Assembly: GCA_002449845.1 (NCBI GenBank)
Contig: DJXW01000029.1
Location: forward strand, 54,067 to 118,066
Length of the DNA: 64,000 bases
Origin: Prevotella sp. UBA6994
GTDB lineage: Bacteria; Bacteroidota; Bacteroidia; Bacteroidales; Bacteroidaceae
Reading direction: 5' to 3'
In this document: positions 45,599 through 54,568 of the stretch, piece after piece
How positions within the stretch are numbered: the first letter of the stretch is position 1
How the letters are laid out: each line of letters starts with the position of its first letter
Translations under genes and position numbers: made by a program
Notes under the pieces: model-generated
Told to the model about the DNA's origin: nothing
Databases searched by the model: none
The model's input: only the letters and a program-made list of their open reading frames with translations

Positions 45599-46318
45599 AT
45601 GATAGACATTAAAGACATCAAGAAAAGTTTTGGAACCCTTGAGGTGCTGAAGGGTATAGACCTACATATTAATAAAGGACAAATAGTGAGCATCGTAGGA
45701 CCAAGTGGAGCTGGAAAGACCACTCTCTTACAGATCATTGGCACATTAGACAAGCCCGACTGCGGTAAAATTGTGGTGAACGGAATAGACACCAGTACGC
45801 TGAACGCCAAGAAAATCAGCGATTTTCGCAATCAACAGATTGGATTTGTATTTCAATTCCATCAACTGTTGCCTGAGTTTACTGCCCTTGAAAACATCAT
45901 GATTCCTGCATATATTGCAGGGAAATCGAATAAAGAAGCCAAGAAAAGAGCATTGGAACTATTGGATTTCATGGGACTTGCCGACCGTGCCTCGCATAAA
46001 CCTAACGAACTCTCTGGCGGAGAAAAGCAACGGGTAGCAGTGGCTCGTGCCTTGGTCAACAATCCCGCTGTCATATTGGCAGACGAACCAAGCGGAAGCC
46101 TTGACTCAAAGAACAAAGCAGAACTACACCAACTGTTTTTTGACTTGCGAGACCAATTTGGCCAAACTTTTGTCATTGTTACTCATGATGAAGAACTGGC
46201 TCGAATCACAGACCGTACCATCCATCTGAAGGATGGGCTCATCGTAAATGAAGACACCATCTCTACTGAGGAAGAAAACACAGAAAGAAATAAGACATCA
46301 GAACATGGAGAAGATTAA
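45599..46318 (+). CDS. lolD: LolD-type ABC transporter ATP-binding protein
   Basis: A 239-residue ATPase of the MacB/LolD group. It has Walker A GPSGAGKTT (34-42), LSGGEKQR (138-145), Walker B ILADEPSGSLD (159-169) and the H-loop VTHDEEL; FQFHQLLPEFTALEN is characteristic of LolD. It powers release of lipoproteins from the inner membrane through LolCE, whose genes are not in the window. A separate MacB-like exporter role cannot be excluded. Its 3' end overlaps the S1-domain gene by 14 bases. Confidence 0.85.
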   Translation: MIDIKDIKKSFGTLEVLKGIDLHINKGQIVSIVGPSGAGKTTLLQIIGTLDKPDCGKIVVNGIDTSTLNAKKISDFRNQQIGFVFQFHQLLPEFTALENIMIPAYIAGKSNKEAKKRALELLDFMGLADRASHKPNELSGGEKQRVAVARALVNNPAVILADEPSGSLDSKNKAELHQLFFDLRDQFGQTFVIVTHDEELARITDRTIHLKDGLIVNEDTISTEEENTERNKTSEHGED

Positions 46319-47147
46319 ACTGGGAGACTATAACAGGTTGGAAATCGTTAAGGAAGTGGACTTCGGACTTTACCTTGACGGTGGAGAAGAGGGCGAAATC
46401 TTGTTGCCCAAACGTTACCAACCAGAATCATATAAGATAGGCGACGTGCTTGAGGTATTCATATACTTAGACAGCGAGGAACGACTGGTGGCTACAACAG
46501 AGAAACCACTCTGCAAGGTGGGAGATTTTGCCTATCTGGAAGTGGCGTGGGTAAACCAGCATGGTGCATTCTTGAAATGGGGATTGATGAAAGACCTGTT
46601 TTGCCCGTTCAACGAACAAAAGAAAAGAATGGAAATAGGCGAATCGTACATCGTATATGTGTACATCGACGAAGAGAGTTATCGCATTGTAGCCTCAGCC
46701 AAGGTGGACAAATTCTTTGATGAGGAAATTCCATACATGGAACGTGGGAAGGAAGTGGACGTGCTTGTCTGGCAAAAGACGGAATTGGGATTCAAGGTAA
46801 TCATTGACAACAAGTATCCAGGATTGGCTTATGAAGATCAGATATTCCAGCGTGTTCATACGGGAGACCGCATGAAGGGCTACATCAATACTGTACGATC
46901 TGACGGGAAGATAGACGTATCGTTGCACCCTATAGGAAGAAGGCAAACACTCGATTTCTCCGAGACGCTGTTAGACTATCTTCATGAACACAATGGCTAT
47001 TGCGACTTGGGAGACAAGAGTGATGCAGAAGATATCAAATACAGATTCCACGTCAGTAAAAAGACGTACAAGAAGGCTATTGGCGACTTATATAAGAAAC
47101 GGCTGATTAGCATTTCTGAAGACGGTATTAGATTGAACAAGAAATAA
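46305..47147 (+). CDS. CvfB-like S1-domain RNA-binding protein
   Basis: A 280-residue protein of the CvfB/YitL family, with several S1-type OB-fold segments (KLGDYNRLEIVKEVDFGLYL; VGDFAYLEVAWVNQHGAFLKWG; GKEVDVLVWQKTELGFKVII; GDRMKGYINTVRSDGKIDVSL) and a C-terminal winged helix (about 225-280, DAEDIKYRFHVSKKTYKKAI). It probably binds RNA or ribosome. The ATG at 46305 is chosen: the 19 extra residues of the longer frame do not look like the family, and this start gives a short overlap with LolD. Confidence 0.83.
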   Translation: MEKIKLGDYNRLEIVKEVDFGLYLDGGEEGEILLPKRYQPESYKIGDVLEVFIYLDSEERLVATTEKPLCKVGDFAYLEVAWVNQHGAFLKWGLMKDLFCPFNEQKKRMEIGESYIVYVYIDEESYRIVASAKVDKFFDEEIPYMERGKEVDVLVWQKTELGFKVIIDNKYPGLAYEDQIFQRVHTGDRMKGYINTVRSDGKIDVSLHPIGRRQTLDFSETLLDYLHEHNGYCDLGDKSDAEDIKYRFHVSKKTYKKAIGDLYKKRLISISEDGIRLNKK

Positions 47148-47172
47148 ACCTGTACAATAAAATATTATATTT

Positions 47173-47976
47173 ATGGGATTCGGTAAATGGATTGGTGGTT
47201 ACTTAGGCTTCGTGTCTGCTGGACCGTTAGGTGCAATAGTCGGATTCATCGTTGGTGCATTGTTTGACTCGATGACTACGTCGTCTTTCATAAATGAATT
47301 TGGATACAAAAAAGACGAAGAAGCTAACCAAACCAAATACAGCAGGGAACGGGAATACGAAGGACAACGTAATTCGTTCTTGATTTCCATGCTTACGCTC
47401 GCATCATACGTTATCAAGGCTGATGGCAAAGTGATGCATTCTGAAATGGAAATGGTGCGCCAATTCTTGCGCCAGAACTTTGGTGAGATTGCCGTTCAGC
47501 AAGGCGAGGAAATCATGTTGCGCCTATTTGAGCACCAAAAGCAAGTGGGGGAAAGCCAGTTTCGCACGACAATCTATCAGTCATGTCGGCAAATAGCGCA
47601 AAACATGGATTATTCTCAACGCTTGCAACTGCTGAACTTCCTCGTGATGATTGCCCAAGTGGATGGGAACATACACCAGAAAGAGATTGAGGCAATACAA
47701 GAAATCGGAAGCGCCCTTTCGCTCTCTCAACAAGACATTGATTCTATGCTTAACCTAAGAGGTGGAGGCAATGACTTAGACGCTGCATATAAGGTTTTAG
47801 GTATTTCAAAAGATGCAACCGATGACGAAGTGAAAGCGGCGTATAGAAAAATGGCACTTAAACACCACCCAGACAGAGTGGCAACTTTGGGAGAAGACGT
47901 GAAAAAGGCTGCGGAAAAGAAATTCCAGGAAATCAATGATGCCAAGGACAAGATTTACAAGGCTCGTGGACTTTAG
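47173..47976 (+). CDS. DjlA-like TerB/DnaJ-domain protein
   Basis: A 267-residue protein. It has a Gly-rich membrane-like N-terminus (1-33, FGKWIGGYLGFVSAGPLGAI), a TerB-type helical domain (about 65-195, ADGKVMHSEMEMVRQFL...AQVDGNIHQKEIEAI) and a C-terminal J-domain (204-266) with the HPD motif at 232-234. It should be an inner-membrane-anchored co-chaperone stimulating DnaK, as for DjlA. It lies 25 bases downstream of the S1 gene, and a terminator follows. Confidence 0.86.
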   Translation: MGFGKWIGGYLGFVSAGPLGAIVGFIVGALFDSMTTSSFINEFGYKKDEEANQTKYSREREYEGQRNSFLISMLTLASYVIKADGKVMHSEMEMVRQFLRQNFGEIAVQQGEEIMLRLFEHQKQVGESQFRTTIYQSCRQIAQNMDYSQRLQLLNFLVMIAQVDGNIHQKEIEAIQEIGSALSLSQQDIDSMLNLRGGGNDLDAAYKVLGISKDATDDEVKAAYRKMALKHHPDRVATLGEDVKKAAEKKFQEINDAKDKIYKARGL

Positions 47977-48024
47977 GAATAGACAAGACAAACATGATGT
48001 TTAGGTGAGATAAACCATAACTAT

Positions 48025-48067
48025 AAATGCCCCAAAAGTAATGTTTACTTCTGAGGCATTTTTTTAG
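48025..48067. terminator. Bidirectional terminator
   Basis: AAATGCC...GGCATTT stem (including AAAAGTAA / TTACTT inner pairing) with a T-run on the plus strand, between the convergent DnaJ-domain and Zn-ribbon genes. The A-rich left side provides a partial T-run on the minus strand. Confidence 0.75.
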
Positions 48068-48079
48068 TAAAAGCACCTA

Positions 48080-48949
48080 TTATGCATCGTATTCTGCTTC
48101 TGGTACAGCGGGTGCTTCCGTAGCAGGGGTTTCCTTTTTCACAATCTTACGAATGGCGCGCTTACGCTTGGGTTTCTCATCCGCAGATTTAGTTTCCATC
48201 TTTACACCAGCCAATTCCGGATCAATCATGATTCTACCGCAATACTCGCAAACCACAATTTTCTTATGCATCTTAATGTCGAGTTGACGCTGTGGAGGAA
48301 TCTTATTGAAGCAACCACCACAAGCATCACGCTGAACGTAAACAATGCCTAATCCATTGCGAGCATTCTTACGAATACGCTTAAAACTACTCAAAAGACG
48401 AGGTTCAATCTTGGTTTCCAAGTCCTTTGCCTTCGCTTTCAACTTTTCTTCCTCTTCTCTTGTCTCCAACATGATTTCATCCAGTTCGCCTTTCTTCTCA
48501 TCCAAGGCAGCCTGACGGTCAGCCATCATTTCTTTAGTGTCCTCTAAATCACGTATTCGCTCATCAACCCTGACCAAAGCCTCACGTATTTTCTTTTCGC
48601 AAAGTTCAATCTCCAATGTTTGAAACTCTACTTCCTTGGTCAAAGTCTCGTATTCGCGACTGTTCCTCACCTCTTCCAACTGCTTCTTATAACGTTCAAC
48701 GGTAGCTTTTGCTTGTTGGATTTCTCCCTTCTTACGGGAAATGGCAGCCTTGAAATCCTCTATTTCCTTATTAATATTCTCTTCACGAGTGGTAAAGCCA
48801 GCGATTTCGTCCTCTAAGTCTTCTACTTCCAATGGTAATTCTCCACGAAGTGCACGTTTCTCGTCAATTGCCGACAAAGTTGTCTGAAGTTGAAACAAAG
48901 TTTTCAATCTCTCTTCAACTGTCAAATCCGTTACATCTTTTTTTGCCAT
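48080..48949 (-). CDS. Coiled-coil protein with C-terminal C4 zinc ribbon
   Basis: A 289-residue protein: a long charged coiled coil (about 20-190) followed by a Zn-ribbon with DACGGCFN and VVCEYCGRIM (two CxxC pairs, about 209-241), then a Lys-rich tail ending in TPATEAPAVPEAEYDA. It matches the CT398/Zf-RING_7 family, which in Bacteroidota follows the Nif3-like gene, as here (52-base gap). Members bind other proteins or nucleic acid; the exact job is unknown. Confidence 0.84.
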   Translation of the reverse strand: MAKKDVTDLTVEERLKTLFQLQTTLSAIDEKRALRGELPLEVEDLEDEIAGFTTREENINKEIEDFKAAISRKKGEIQQAKATVERYKKQLEEVRNSREYETLTKEVEFQTLEIELCEKKIREALVRVDERIRDLEDTKEMMADRQAALDEKKGELDEIMLETREEEEKLKAKAKDLETKIEPRLLSSFKRIRKNARNGLGIVYVQRDACGGCFNKIPPQRQLDIKMHKKIVVCEYCGRIMIDPELAGVKMETKSADEKPKRKRAIRKIVKKETPATEAPAVPEAEYDA

Positions 48950-49001
48950 AGTTATTATTATTACAAATGATTGATAATTCTATTTACTATAAAACACCTT
49001 A

Positions 49002-49790
49002 TTATATATAAAGGATGGGGTTTGTATTGGTTTCAGTCAAATAACAAGAAACTCCTTCACAATCTCGTTCAATGACCGACTTAAATATTTCATTGGTGAA
49101 TTGCTCACTCTGATAATGTCCGATTACCGCAATCTGAATTTCTTGCTCATGTCCGAAAAATTCATGATAGTGCATTTCACCCGTGATAAACGCATCAGTT
49201 CCACAAGCAATGGCATCATCCAACAAGAAAGAACCAGCTCCACCGCATAAAGCTACTTTCACGATGTCTCTTTCCAACAATTGGTTACATTGTACACAAT
49301 CAACCATAAATACTTTCTTCAACAATTGAATGAAATCAGAGGCAGACATAGGAGCAGGAAGATTACCAACAATGCCAGAAGCATAAGTAATATCCGCAAA
49401 ACAATGAGATTGACCGAGAAAGCACACATCGGTAAGACCAATCTTCTCTGCCATTTTATAATTCACGCCACCTTGTGCATTATCCAAATTGGTATGCATG
49501 GAAACGATAGTTATCCCATTTTGGATAGCTTTCATCACCGTTCGTTGCACATAATCAAGGTTTGACACACAAGATAATTTATGAAAAATCAAGGGGTGAT
49601 GAGCCACTACCAGATTACAATTCTTGGCAATCGCCTCATCAATGATTTGTTCATTGACATCTAAACACAATAATGCCCCTGAAACTTCCACGTCTGTCAA
49701 TCCTACTTGCAAGCCTGCATTATCATAGCTTTCTTGCAAGGGCAGAGGTGCGAATCGTTCAAGGGCAGCAACCACTCTACTTATTTTCAC
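49002..49790 (-). CDS. Nif3-like dinuclear metal-centre protein
   Basis: A 262-residue YbgI/Nif3 family protein with metal ligands in VVAHHPLIFHK (H64, H65), TNLDNAQGGVN and the late VIGHYQSEQFT. LQESYDNAGLQVG is the family N-terminal motif. It was once called GTP cyclohydrolase I type 2 in annotation, but the true activity is unclear. The first codon is GTG (49790), with no in-frame ATG before it. A -7 box at 49810-49817 leaves a leader of about 16 bases. Co-transcribed with the Zn-ribbon gene. Confidence 0.88.
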   Translation of the reverse strand: MKISRVVAALERFAPLPLQESYDNAGLQVGLTDVEVSGALLCLDVNEQIIDEAIAKNCNLVVAHHPLIFHKLSCVSNLDYVQRTVMKAIQNGITIVSMHTNLDNAQGGVNYKMAEKIGLTDVCFLGQSHCFADITYASGIVGNLPAPMSASDFIQLLKKVFMVDCVQCNQLLERDIVKVALCGGAGSFLLDDAIACGTDAFITGEMHYHEFFGHEQEIQIAVIGHYQSEQFTNEIFKSVIERDCEGVSCYLTETNTNPILYI

Positions 49791-49809
49791 GCAAAAACAT
49801 TTTAGACTG

Positions 49810-49817
49810 CAAAATTA
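49810..49817 (-). promoter_or_regulatory. Probable -7 box for the Nif3/Zn-ribbon operon
   Basis: The minus strand reads TAATTTTG (TAnnTTTG), 20 bases before the GTG start. The -33 element is not clear. Confidence 0.5.
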
Positions 49818-49910
49818 CTAAGAATAATGCAAGAATGAAAGAAACCATCGTAGTTTAACGTATTTTTTCAACTTGTTTAAGACTTTTATGCAGATTTAAT
49901 TTTATTTTCG

Positions 49911-49918
49911 TACCTTTG
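49911..49918 (+). promoter_or_regulatory. Probable -7 box for the WecF-like gene
   Basis: TACCTTTG (TAnnTTTG) 18 bases before the ATG at 49937; only a weak TATG lies at the -33 position. Confidence 0.5.
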
Positions 49919-49936
49919 CAAACAAATTGATAAGAC

Positions 49937-51115
49937 ATGAAAGTAATACATTTCATCACTGACGATAAGTTTTTAAATTCCGCCATAGAATTGTTTGAGG
50001 ACATTGAAGAATTAGATAATCGATATATCAATATCATTTTTGATAAAGATGAACCTTTTCAATATATCACCTCAAATCAAGTGGAAAGAAAACAGATTTC
50101 AGATATTTATGAAATGATTACGAATCCTGATCTCTGTGACGTGATAGTTCTACACAATCTTGCTTCACTTCCTTGCCAATTAATCAAGGAGGTGAATGCA
50201 AAAATAAAAGTAGTTTGGTTTTCTTGGGGATTTGATATTTACGAAAACAAGAAGCCTCAATTTCCATTAATTCCTTTAAAACATCAGATAAAGCCCAAGA
50301 CCATCAGTCTAAGATATAGGTTAAGACTTTTAAACGAAGGGAGGAGAACTTACTTCAAAAGACTTAAAGTCAATGATTCTCACGGACGACAAGATTTCAT
50401 TGATGCCATACATAGAGTAGATTATTATTCCGGAGTGTTTCCAATAGAATGCGATTATCTGAAAAAGAATTCTTTTTTCAGGGCAAAACAAATTACATTC
50501 ATATATCCACCCAGGATAGAATATAAGAGCTTTGACATTTTATACAAAAATATTTTTCCAAAGGGAAACACCATACAAGTTAGTCATTCAGCAACTGTTT
50601 TATGTAATCATAGAAATACTTTTTGGAGATTGAGACATCTTGACCTTAAGAATCGAAAGATACTGGTTCCGTTAAGTTATGGGGGAGACAATCTTTATAG
50701 AGCATCGGTGTGCAAGATGGGGAAACGTTTGTTTGGCGACAATTTCATTCCTATTACAGCATTCATGGAATACGATAAATATGTTGCATTGACAGAATCC
50801 GTATCTGTAGCCATCCACAATACCGTCAGACAAATAGCCGTTGGAAATATTTATATTAATCTTTGGAATGGGGCAAAAGTTTTCTTACCGGAAGATTCCA
50901 TCAATTACAAGTTCTTTACAAAGGCTGGATTCCACGTCTTTTCGATAGAAAAAGATTTAAACCAAGAAGAAATTGACACACCTCTCTCTCAAGAAGAAAT
51001 CATTTCTAATCGAAAATTAATCTTTCAGTATAATACTTATAAAATGGCAAAGGAAAAGACTATCAATAGTTTCCGCCAAATAGCGAATGACATTTCTTCC
51101 TCACCAATCCCTTAG
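49937..51115 (+). CDS. WecF/RffT-like glycosyltransferase (Fuc4NAc transferase family)
   Basis: A 392-residue protein. The C-terminal half has the pattern of the 4-acetamido-4,6-dideoxygalactosyltransferase family: KILVPLSYGGDNLY, LFGDNFIPITAFMEYDKY, then NTVRQIAVGNIYINLWNGAKVFL. The N-terminus MKVIHFITDDKF and a SWGFDIYE segment also fit. In enterobacteria WecF adds Fuc4NAc to lipid III of common antigen. Here the gene stands alone, AT-rich, far from the capsule locus but in the same genome region as its amino-sugar genes. It ends overlapping the nuclease gene tail-to-tail by 15 bases. Confidence 0.7.
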   Translation: MKVIHFITDDKFLNSAIELFEDIEELDNRYINIIFDKDEPFQYITSNQVERKQISDIYEMITNPDLCDVIVLHNLASLPCQLIKEVNAKIKVVWFSWGFDIYENKKPQFPLIPLKHQIKPKTISLRYRLRLLNEGRRTYFKRLKVNDSHGRQDFIDAIHRVDYYSGVFPIECDYLKKNSFFRAKQITFIYPPRIEYKSFDILYKNIFPKGNTIQVSHSATVLCNHRNTFWRLRHLDLKNRKILVPLSYGGDNLYRASVCKMGKRLFGDNFIPITAFMEYDKYVALTESVSVAIHNTVRQIAVGNIYINLWNGAKVFLPEDSINYKFFTKAGFHVFSIEKDLNQEEIDTPLSQEEIISNRKLIFQYNTYKMAKEKTINSFRQIANDISSSPIP

Positions 51116-51970
51116 TCTTGCTTGTGCCTCTATCCTATTCTCCACTCCATCATCTAAAGCTGGGAAAAAGTCTATGCCAGTGATTTTCTCCACTTCGTCA
51201 ACGGTAAGTGCGCAATCTGACATAGATTGGCGACCGCCACGATTTTTATAGATGAAGCCTATTGCTTTGGGGGTTCCCTTACGGCACAACACCACCTTGA
51301 AGAAGCCATCAGGCACACACACCTTGTTTCTACCAATGGTTTTGTCATGTGTATTTCCGTAGAATATTGGTCCACACACAATGTCTATGGCTCCATATTC
51401 TTTCGCCCAACTGCGACATTGTTTCTCCAAGTCATTCCAAGAGTCCTTATTCAATCCATGATTCTGCGGACAAATATTCGTGAAAAGGAATGTTTCGCGA
51501 ATAGCTTCCTTATCCCATTTATTATCACCTGCCGGACACATGTGTCCTCTATCATAGCGAGAGTTGTAATAATCATTATCCGTAGCGCGTGGATAAGGCA
51601 CATCTGAATCTTCCTCAAACAACAAATTAGTACGCTGGTTGTTTCCATAGCAATGGCTCTTCACCAAATGCCAAGCCACCCAGTTGGGCACTTTTGTCGA
51701 TTTGTTATACGATACGGTATAGCCCGTTCTCTTGATGATTTGCTCTGGTCTATCTTTCAGTGGTGCAGGGATTTCCATCATCTTCACTTTTACCTCACCT
51801 TTCCTTGATGAAGATGATGTTTCTTCCACGGAGGCTTTTTTTGCATCATAAAAACCCGTTACCTCATCATCTTGCGTAACAGCTATTTGCTGCTTATTAA
51901 CATTCTTACAAGATAACAACAATGCAGAAAACATTCCTGCACACAGCAACATCAAACCATACTTTTTCAT
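51101..51970 (-). CDS. Lipoprotein DNA/RNA non-specific endonuclease (NUC1, beta-beta-alpha metal)
   Basis: A 289-residue protein with a lipoprotein signal (LLLSC, Cys21) and the NUC1 active site DRGHMCPAGDN (140-150, general base H143), followed by NICPQNHGLNKDSWNDLE with the metal-binding Asn. Disulphide-forming Cys residues are present. It would degrade DNA and RNA outside the cytoplasm, for nutrient salvage or defence. It overlaps the FetB-like gene by 4 bases and so belongs to that operon. Confidence 0.88.
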   Translation of the reverse strand: MKKYGLMLLCAGMFSALLLSCKNVNKQQIAVTQDDEVTGFYDAKKASVEETSSSSRKGEVKVKMMEIPAPLKDRPEQIIKRTGYTVSYNKSTKVPNWVAWHLVKSHCYGNNQRTNLLFEEDSDVPYPRATDNDYYNSRYDRGHMCPAGDNKWDKEAIRETFLFTNICPQNHGLNKDSWNDLEKQCRSWAKEYGAIDIVCGPIFYGNTHDKTIGRNKVCVPDGFFKVVLCRKGTPKAIGFIYKNRGGRQSMSDCALTVDEVEKITGIDFFPALDDGVENRIEAQARLRDW

Positions 51971-52761
51971 ACTTCTACACTTTCTTGTTTTGGATGATTC
52001 ATCTTTAACTTTCCGTATTTGTCTATCGACAATTTACTTGCCACTCTCAATGTCACTACCATAGAAATGACAGAAGCGCAAAAGACGGCAATAAGAATCA
52101 CTATCTGAAAAGCGACAGCCAACAACACATCGCACCCAGCTACCAACATACTCCACATCACCAATGGCATATATCCCACCATCATCAAGGCCATTTTGCT
52201 GATGCAGGGGATAGAAACCTTCTCCAAAGCTCGCTTCTCGAAAAACCGTAAAGCCTCATGTCTTGTGGCTCCATTACCTATCAAGTAATAATACAACTTG
52301 CCATGATTTTTCATTCCCATGTAATAGGTTCTCAAAGCTTGACTATTAGTTGCCACTACCCCACCTATCAACAAGCCAAAAACGGGCACAAGATAACGTG
52401 TATCAAAAGAATGCTCCGTTCCAATCATTGTCAATAGAAAGTAAAGTCCTACCACCAACACAGAGGAAAAAACGCCCAAACCAATTGGCAGCAAGTGTCT
52501 GACTACATTCAACTTAGCCTTCATCGTTGTCAACAATGTACCAGCCAGCATCATCAGTAGTATCCAAGCAATGTTTACCCAAATATTATCCCACTTGAAT
52601 ACGAAGTACAAACACACTCCAGTCAATCCAAGAGTCACCAACATCTTGATGAAACCACGCAAAATCTTATATAAAAATTTCACTTTGTAAACCTGGAGAA
52701 TATAAAGAGGAACTATCAAAAGCAATAATCCCAAACAAAAACCTAATATAGATATTTCCAT
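51967..52761 (-). CDS. FetB-like ABC transporter permease (UPF0014)
   Basis: A 264-residue membrane protein with about seven membrane segments and the UPF0014 core ALRTYYMGMKNHGKLYYYLIGNGATRHEALRFF (in two parts, about 144-176), then MMVGYMPLVMW. FetAB in E. coli exports iron. The ATG at 52761 puts MEISILGFCLGL at the N-terminus, as in relatives, 7 bases after the ATPase stop. An ATG at 52791 overlapping the ATPase is the alternative. Metal export is inferred by family only. Confidence 0.82.
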   Translation of the reverse strand: MEISILGFCLGLLLLIVPLYILQVYKVKFLYKILRGFIKMLVTLGLTGVCLYFVFKWDNIWVNIAWILLMMLAGTLLTTMKAKLNVVRHLLPIGLGVFSSVLVVGLYFLLTMIGTEHSFDTRYLVPVFGLLIGGVVATNSQALRTYYMGMKNHGKLYYYLIGNGATRHEALRFFEKRALEKVSIPCISKMALMMVGYMPLVMWSMLVAGCDVLLAVAFQIVILIAVFCASVISMVVTLRVASKLSIDKYGKLKMNHPKQESVEV

Positions 52762-52768
52762 AGCAAAC

Positions 52769-53413
52769 TTAGTTATGATAAGAATGACCATTAATTTCTA
52801 CCAACTTGTCGCAATAACGTAACACGGGGTCGTGTTCTTGACAAGTGACGATTACCGTAGCACCATTTCGAGCCATCTGACGAATACATGCACCAGCCTT
52901 TGCCAATTGTTCTTCATCTAACCACAACGATGGTTCGTCCAACAAAGCTATAGGTCGTTGAAGCACACAGATACCTGACAATAGCATAAGACGACGTTCT
53001 GCCAAACTCAATTCAGAGAGTTTCCTCTCATAATCCTCTGCGGGAATACTTATTTCATCCCACAATTCCATCAACGCATCTTTCGTTTCCTTCGATTCCT
53101 GTTCTCTCTTCAACTCGAATAGCGCATTTAAGGCTTCTGAAACCTTATCGTATGGCAAGTCTAAGTCTTGTGGCAAAAAGCTCATTATCTTTCGGAAATA
53201 AGGTGCAGACTTTACATCTATCAAGTCGCCATCTACGTTCAGATAACCTTCATCAAGTGGGAAAAAGCCCAAGAATGCCTGAAGCAAGCTCGACTTTCCA
53301 CTGCCTTGCGAGCCTGCTACACACAACACTTCTCCCTCATTTGCCATAAATGACAAATGGGAAAACAAGGCTTTACCTCCTCTGTCTATGCGACCATTCT
53401 TTATTTCCAACAT
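52769..53413 (-). CDS. FetA-like ABC transporter ATP-binding protein
   Basis: A 214-residue ATPase. Walker A is GSQGSGKSS (34-42), a Q-loop FLPQDLDLP follows at 79-87, Walker B is IALLDEPS (155-162) and the switch region is TCQEHD in place of a normal H-loop order. The signature is LSELSLAERR (132-141), diverged from LSGGQ. Paired with the FetB-like permease directly downstream; the cluster promoter is at 53435-53442. The diverged signature is odd but is balanced by intact Walker motifs. Confidence 0.83.
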   Translation of the reverse strand: MLEIKNGRIDRGGKALFSHLSFMANEGEVLCVAGSQGSGKSSLLQAFLGFFPLDEGYLNVDGDLIDVKSAPYFRKIMSFLPQDLDLPYDKVSEALNALFELKREQESKETKDALMELWDEISIPAEDYERKLSELSLAERRLMLLSGICVLQRPIALLDEPSLWLDEEQLAKAGACIRQMARNGATVIVTCQEHDPVLRYCDKLVEINGHSYHN

Positions 53414-53434
53414 TTCAATTCACGATTTTCGATG

Positions 53435-53495
53435 CAAAGTTAGATAAATTTTCCGATATTATCGGAGTATTCCATCAATAAATTCATTATCTTTG
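53435..53495. promoter_or_regulatory. Divergent fetA-like / aguA promoter region with central palindrome
   Basis: Minus strand -7 box TAACTTTG (53435-53442) faces left; plus strand -7 box TATCTTTG (53488-53495) faces right. Between them is a 15-bp palindrome TCCGATATTATCGGA (53452-53466), placed where the -33 regions of both promoters would be. An operator shared by both transcription units is likely; the binding protein is unknown. Confidence 0.6.
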
Positions 53496-53499
53496 CACC

Positions 53500-54558
53500 A
53501 TGAACTATATCTTACCAGCCGAATGGTATCCACAAAGTGGAATACAACTCACATGGCCTCATAAAGATACGGATTGGAAACCATATCTTTACGACATCGA
53601 AACCACATATATAGAGATGGTAAAGATTATCTCTGTGTATGAAAAGGTAATCATTGTAACTCCTCACGTGGAAGAGGTGAAACGTACACTTATCTTTCAT
53701 CTCTCGCAAGAAGCAATGGCAAACGTGCTGTTTTGTTCCAGTGAGACCAATGATACGTGGGCTCGCGATCATGGAGCCATCACGTTGCTTCCCTTAACGA
53801 TAGATTATCTCACGTTTCAACAGTCTGGCAACGCTCTATTGCTTGACTTTCAATTCAATGGTTGGGGAAAGAAGTTTCCTGCCCATCTCGACAATCGCAT
53901 CACAAACAACATCTTTAACAATGGTTTGTTTCATGCCTCGCTCCAGTCGAATGATGATTTCGTCTTGGAAGGTGGGGCTATCGAAAGCGACGGAAGGGGA
54001 ACTATCATGACCACATCGCAATGTCTGTTGGCTCCAAACAGAAACCAACCGTTCACCAAAGAACAAATCGAGGAAGAACTCAAACGCAGATTGTTTGCCC
54101 ATCGCATCATCTGGCTCGACCACGGCAACCTGATTGGTGACGATACTGACGGACATATTGACACCATTGTGAGATTCGCTCCCAACGACACCTTATTATA
54201 TATGGGGTGTGATGATACCAACGACCCACAACATGATGACTTCCTGGCACTGGAAAAGCAATTGCAGTCGTTGAAGACGCCATTGGATAATCCTTATCGA
54301 TTATTGCGATTGCCCATGCCTTCTCCCATCTACGACGATGAAGAAAGGTTACCTGCCACATACGCCAACTTCCTCATTCTCAACGGTGCTGTGCTTTGTC
54401 CTACATATAACCAACCAGATAAGGATCAAGAGGCTCTTCAAACCATTTCAAAGGCATTCCCTCATCACGACATCATTCCCTTAGATGCTCGTACCATCAT
54501 CCGCCAGCACGGATCCATTCATTGTTTAACCATGCAATATCCCATCGGGGTTTTATAA
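53500..54558 (+). CDS. aguA: Agmatine deiminase
   Basis: A 352-residue protein of the peptidyl-arginine deiminase/agmatine deiminase superfamily. It starts YILPAEWYPQSGIQLTWPH and has NDTWARDHGAI, VLEGGAIESDGRG and the catalytic Cys342 in HGSIHCLTMQYP. It converts agmatine to N-carbamoylputrescine and ammonia in the cytosol. The partner amidase is 10 bases downstream. The -7 box ends only 4 bases before the ATG, so the transcript may be leaderless. Confidence 0.93.
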   Translation: MNYILPAEWYPQSGIQLTWPHKDTDWKPYLYDIETTYIEMVKIISVYEKVIIVTPHVEEVKRTLIFHLSQEAMANVLFCSSETNDTWARDHGAITLLPLTIDYLTFQQSGNALLLDFQFNGWGKKFPAHLDNRITNNIFNNGLFHASLQSNDDFVLEGGAIESDGRGTIMTTSQCLLAPNRNQPFTKEQIEEELKRRLFAHRIIWLDHGNLIGDDTDGHIDTIVRFAPNDTLLYMGCDDTNDPQHDDFLALEKQLQSLKTPLDNPYRLLRLPMPSPIYDDEERLPATYANFLILNGAVLCPTYNQPDKDQEALQTISKAFPHHDIIPLDARTIIRQHGSIHCLTMQYPIGVL

Positions 54559-54568
54559 TTTTATTCTC

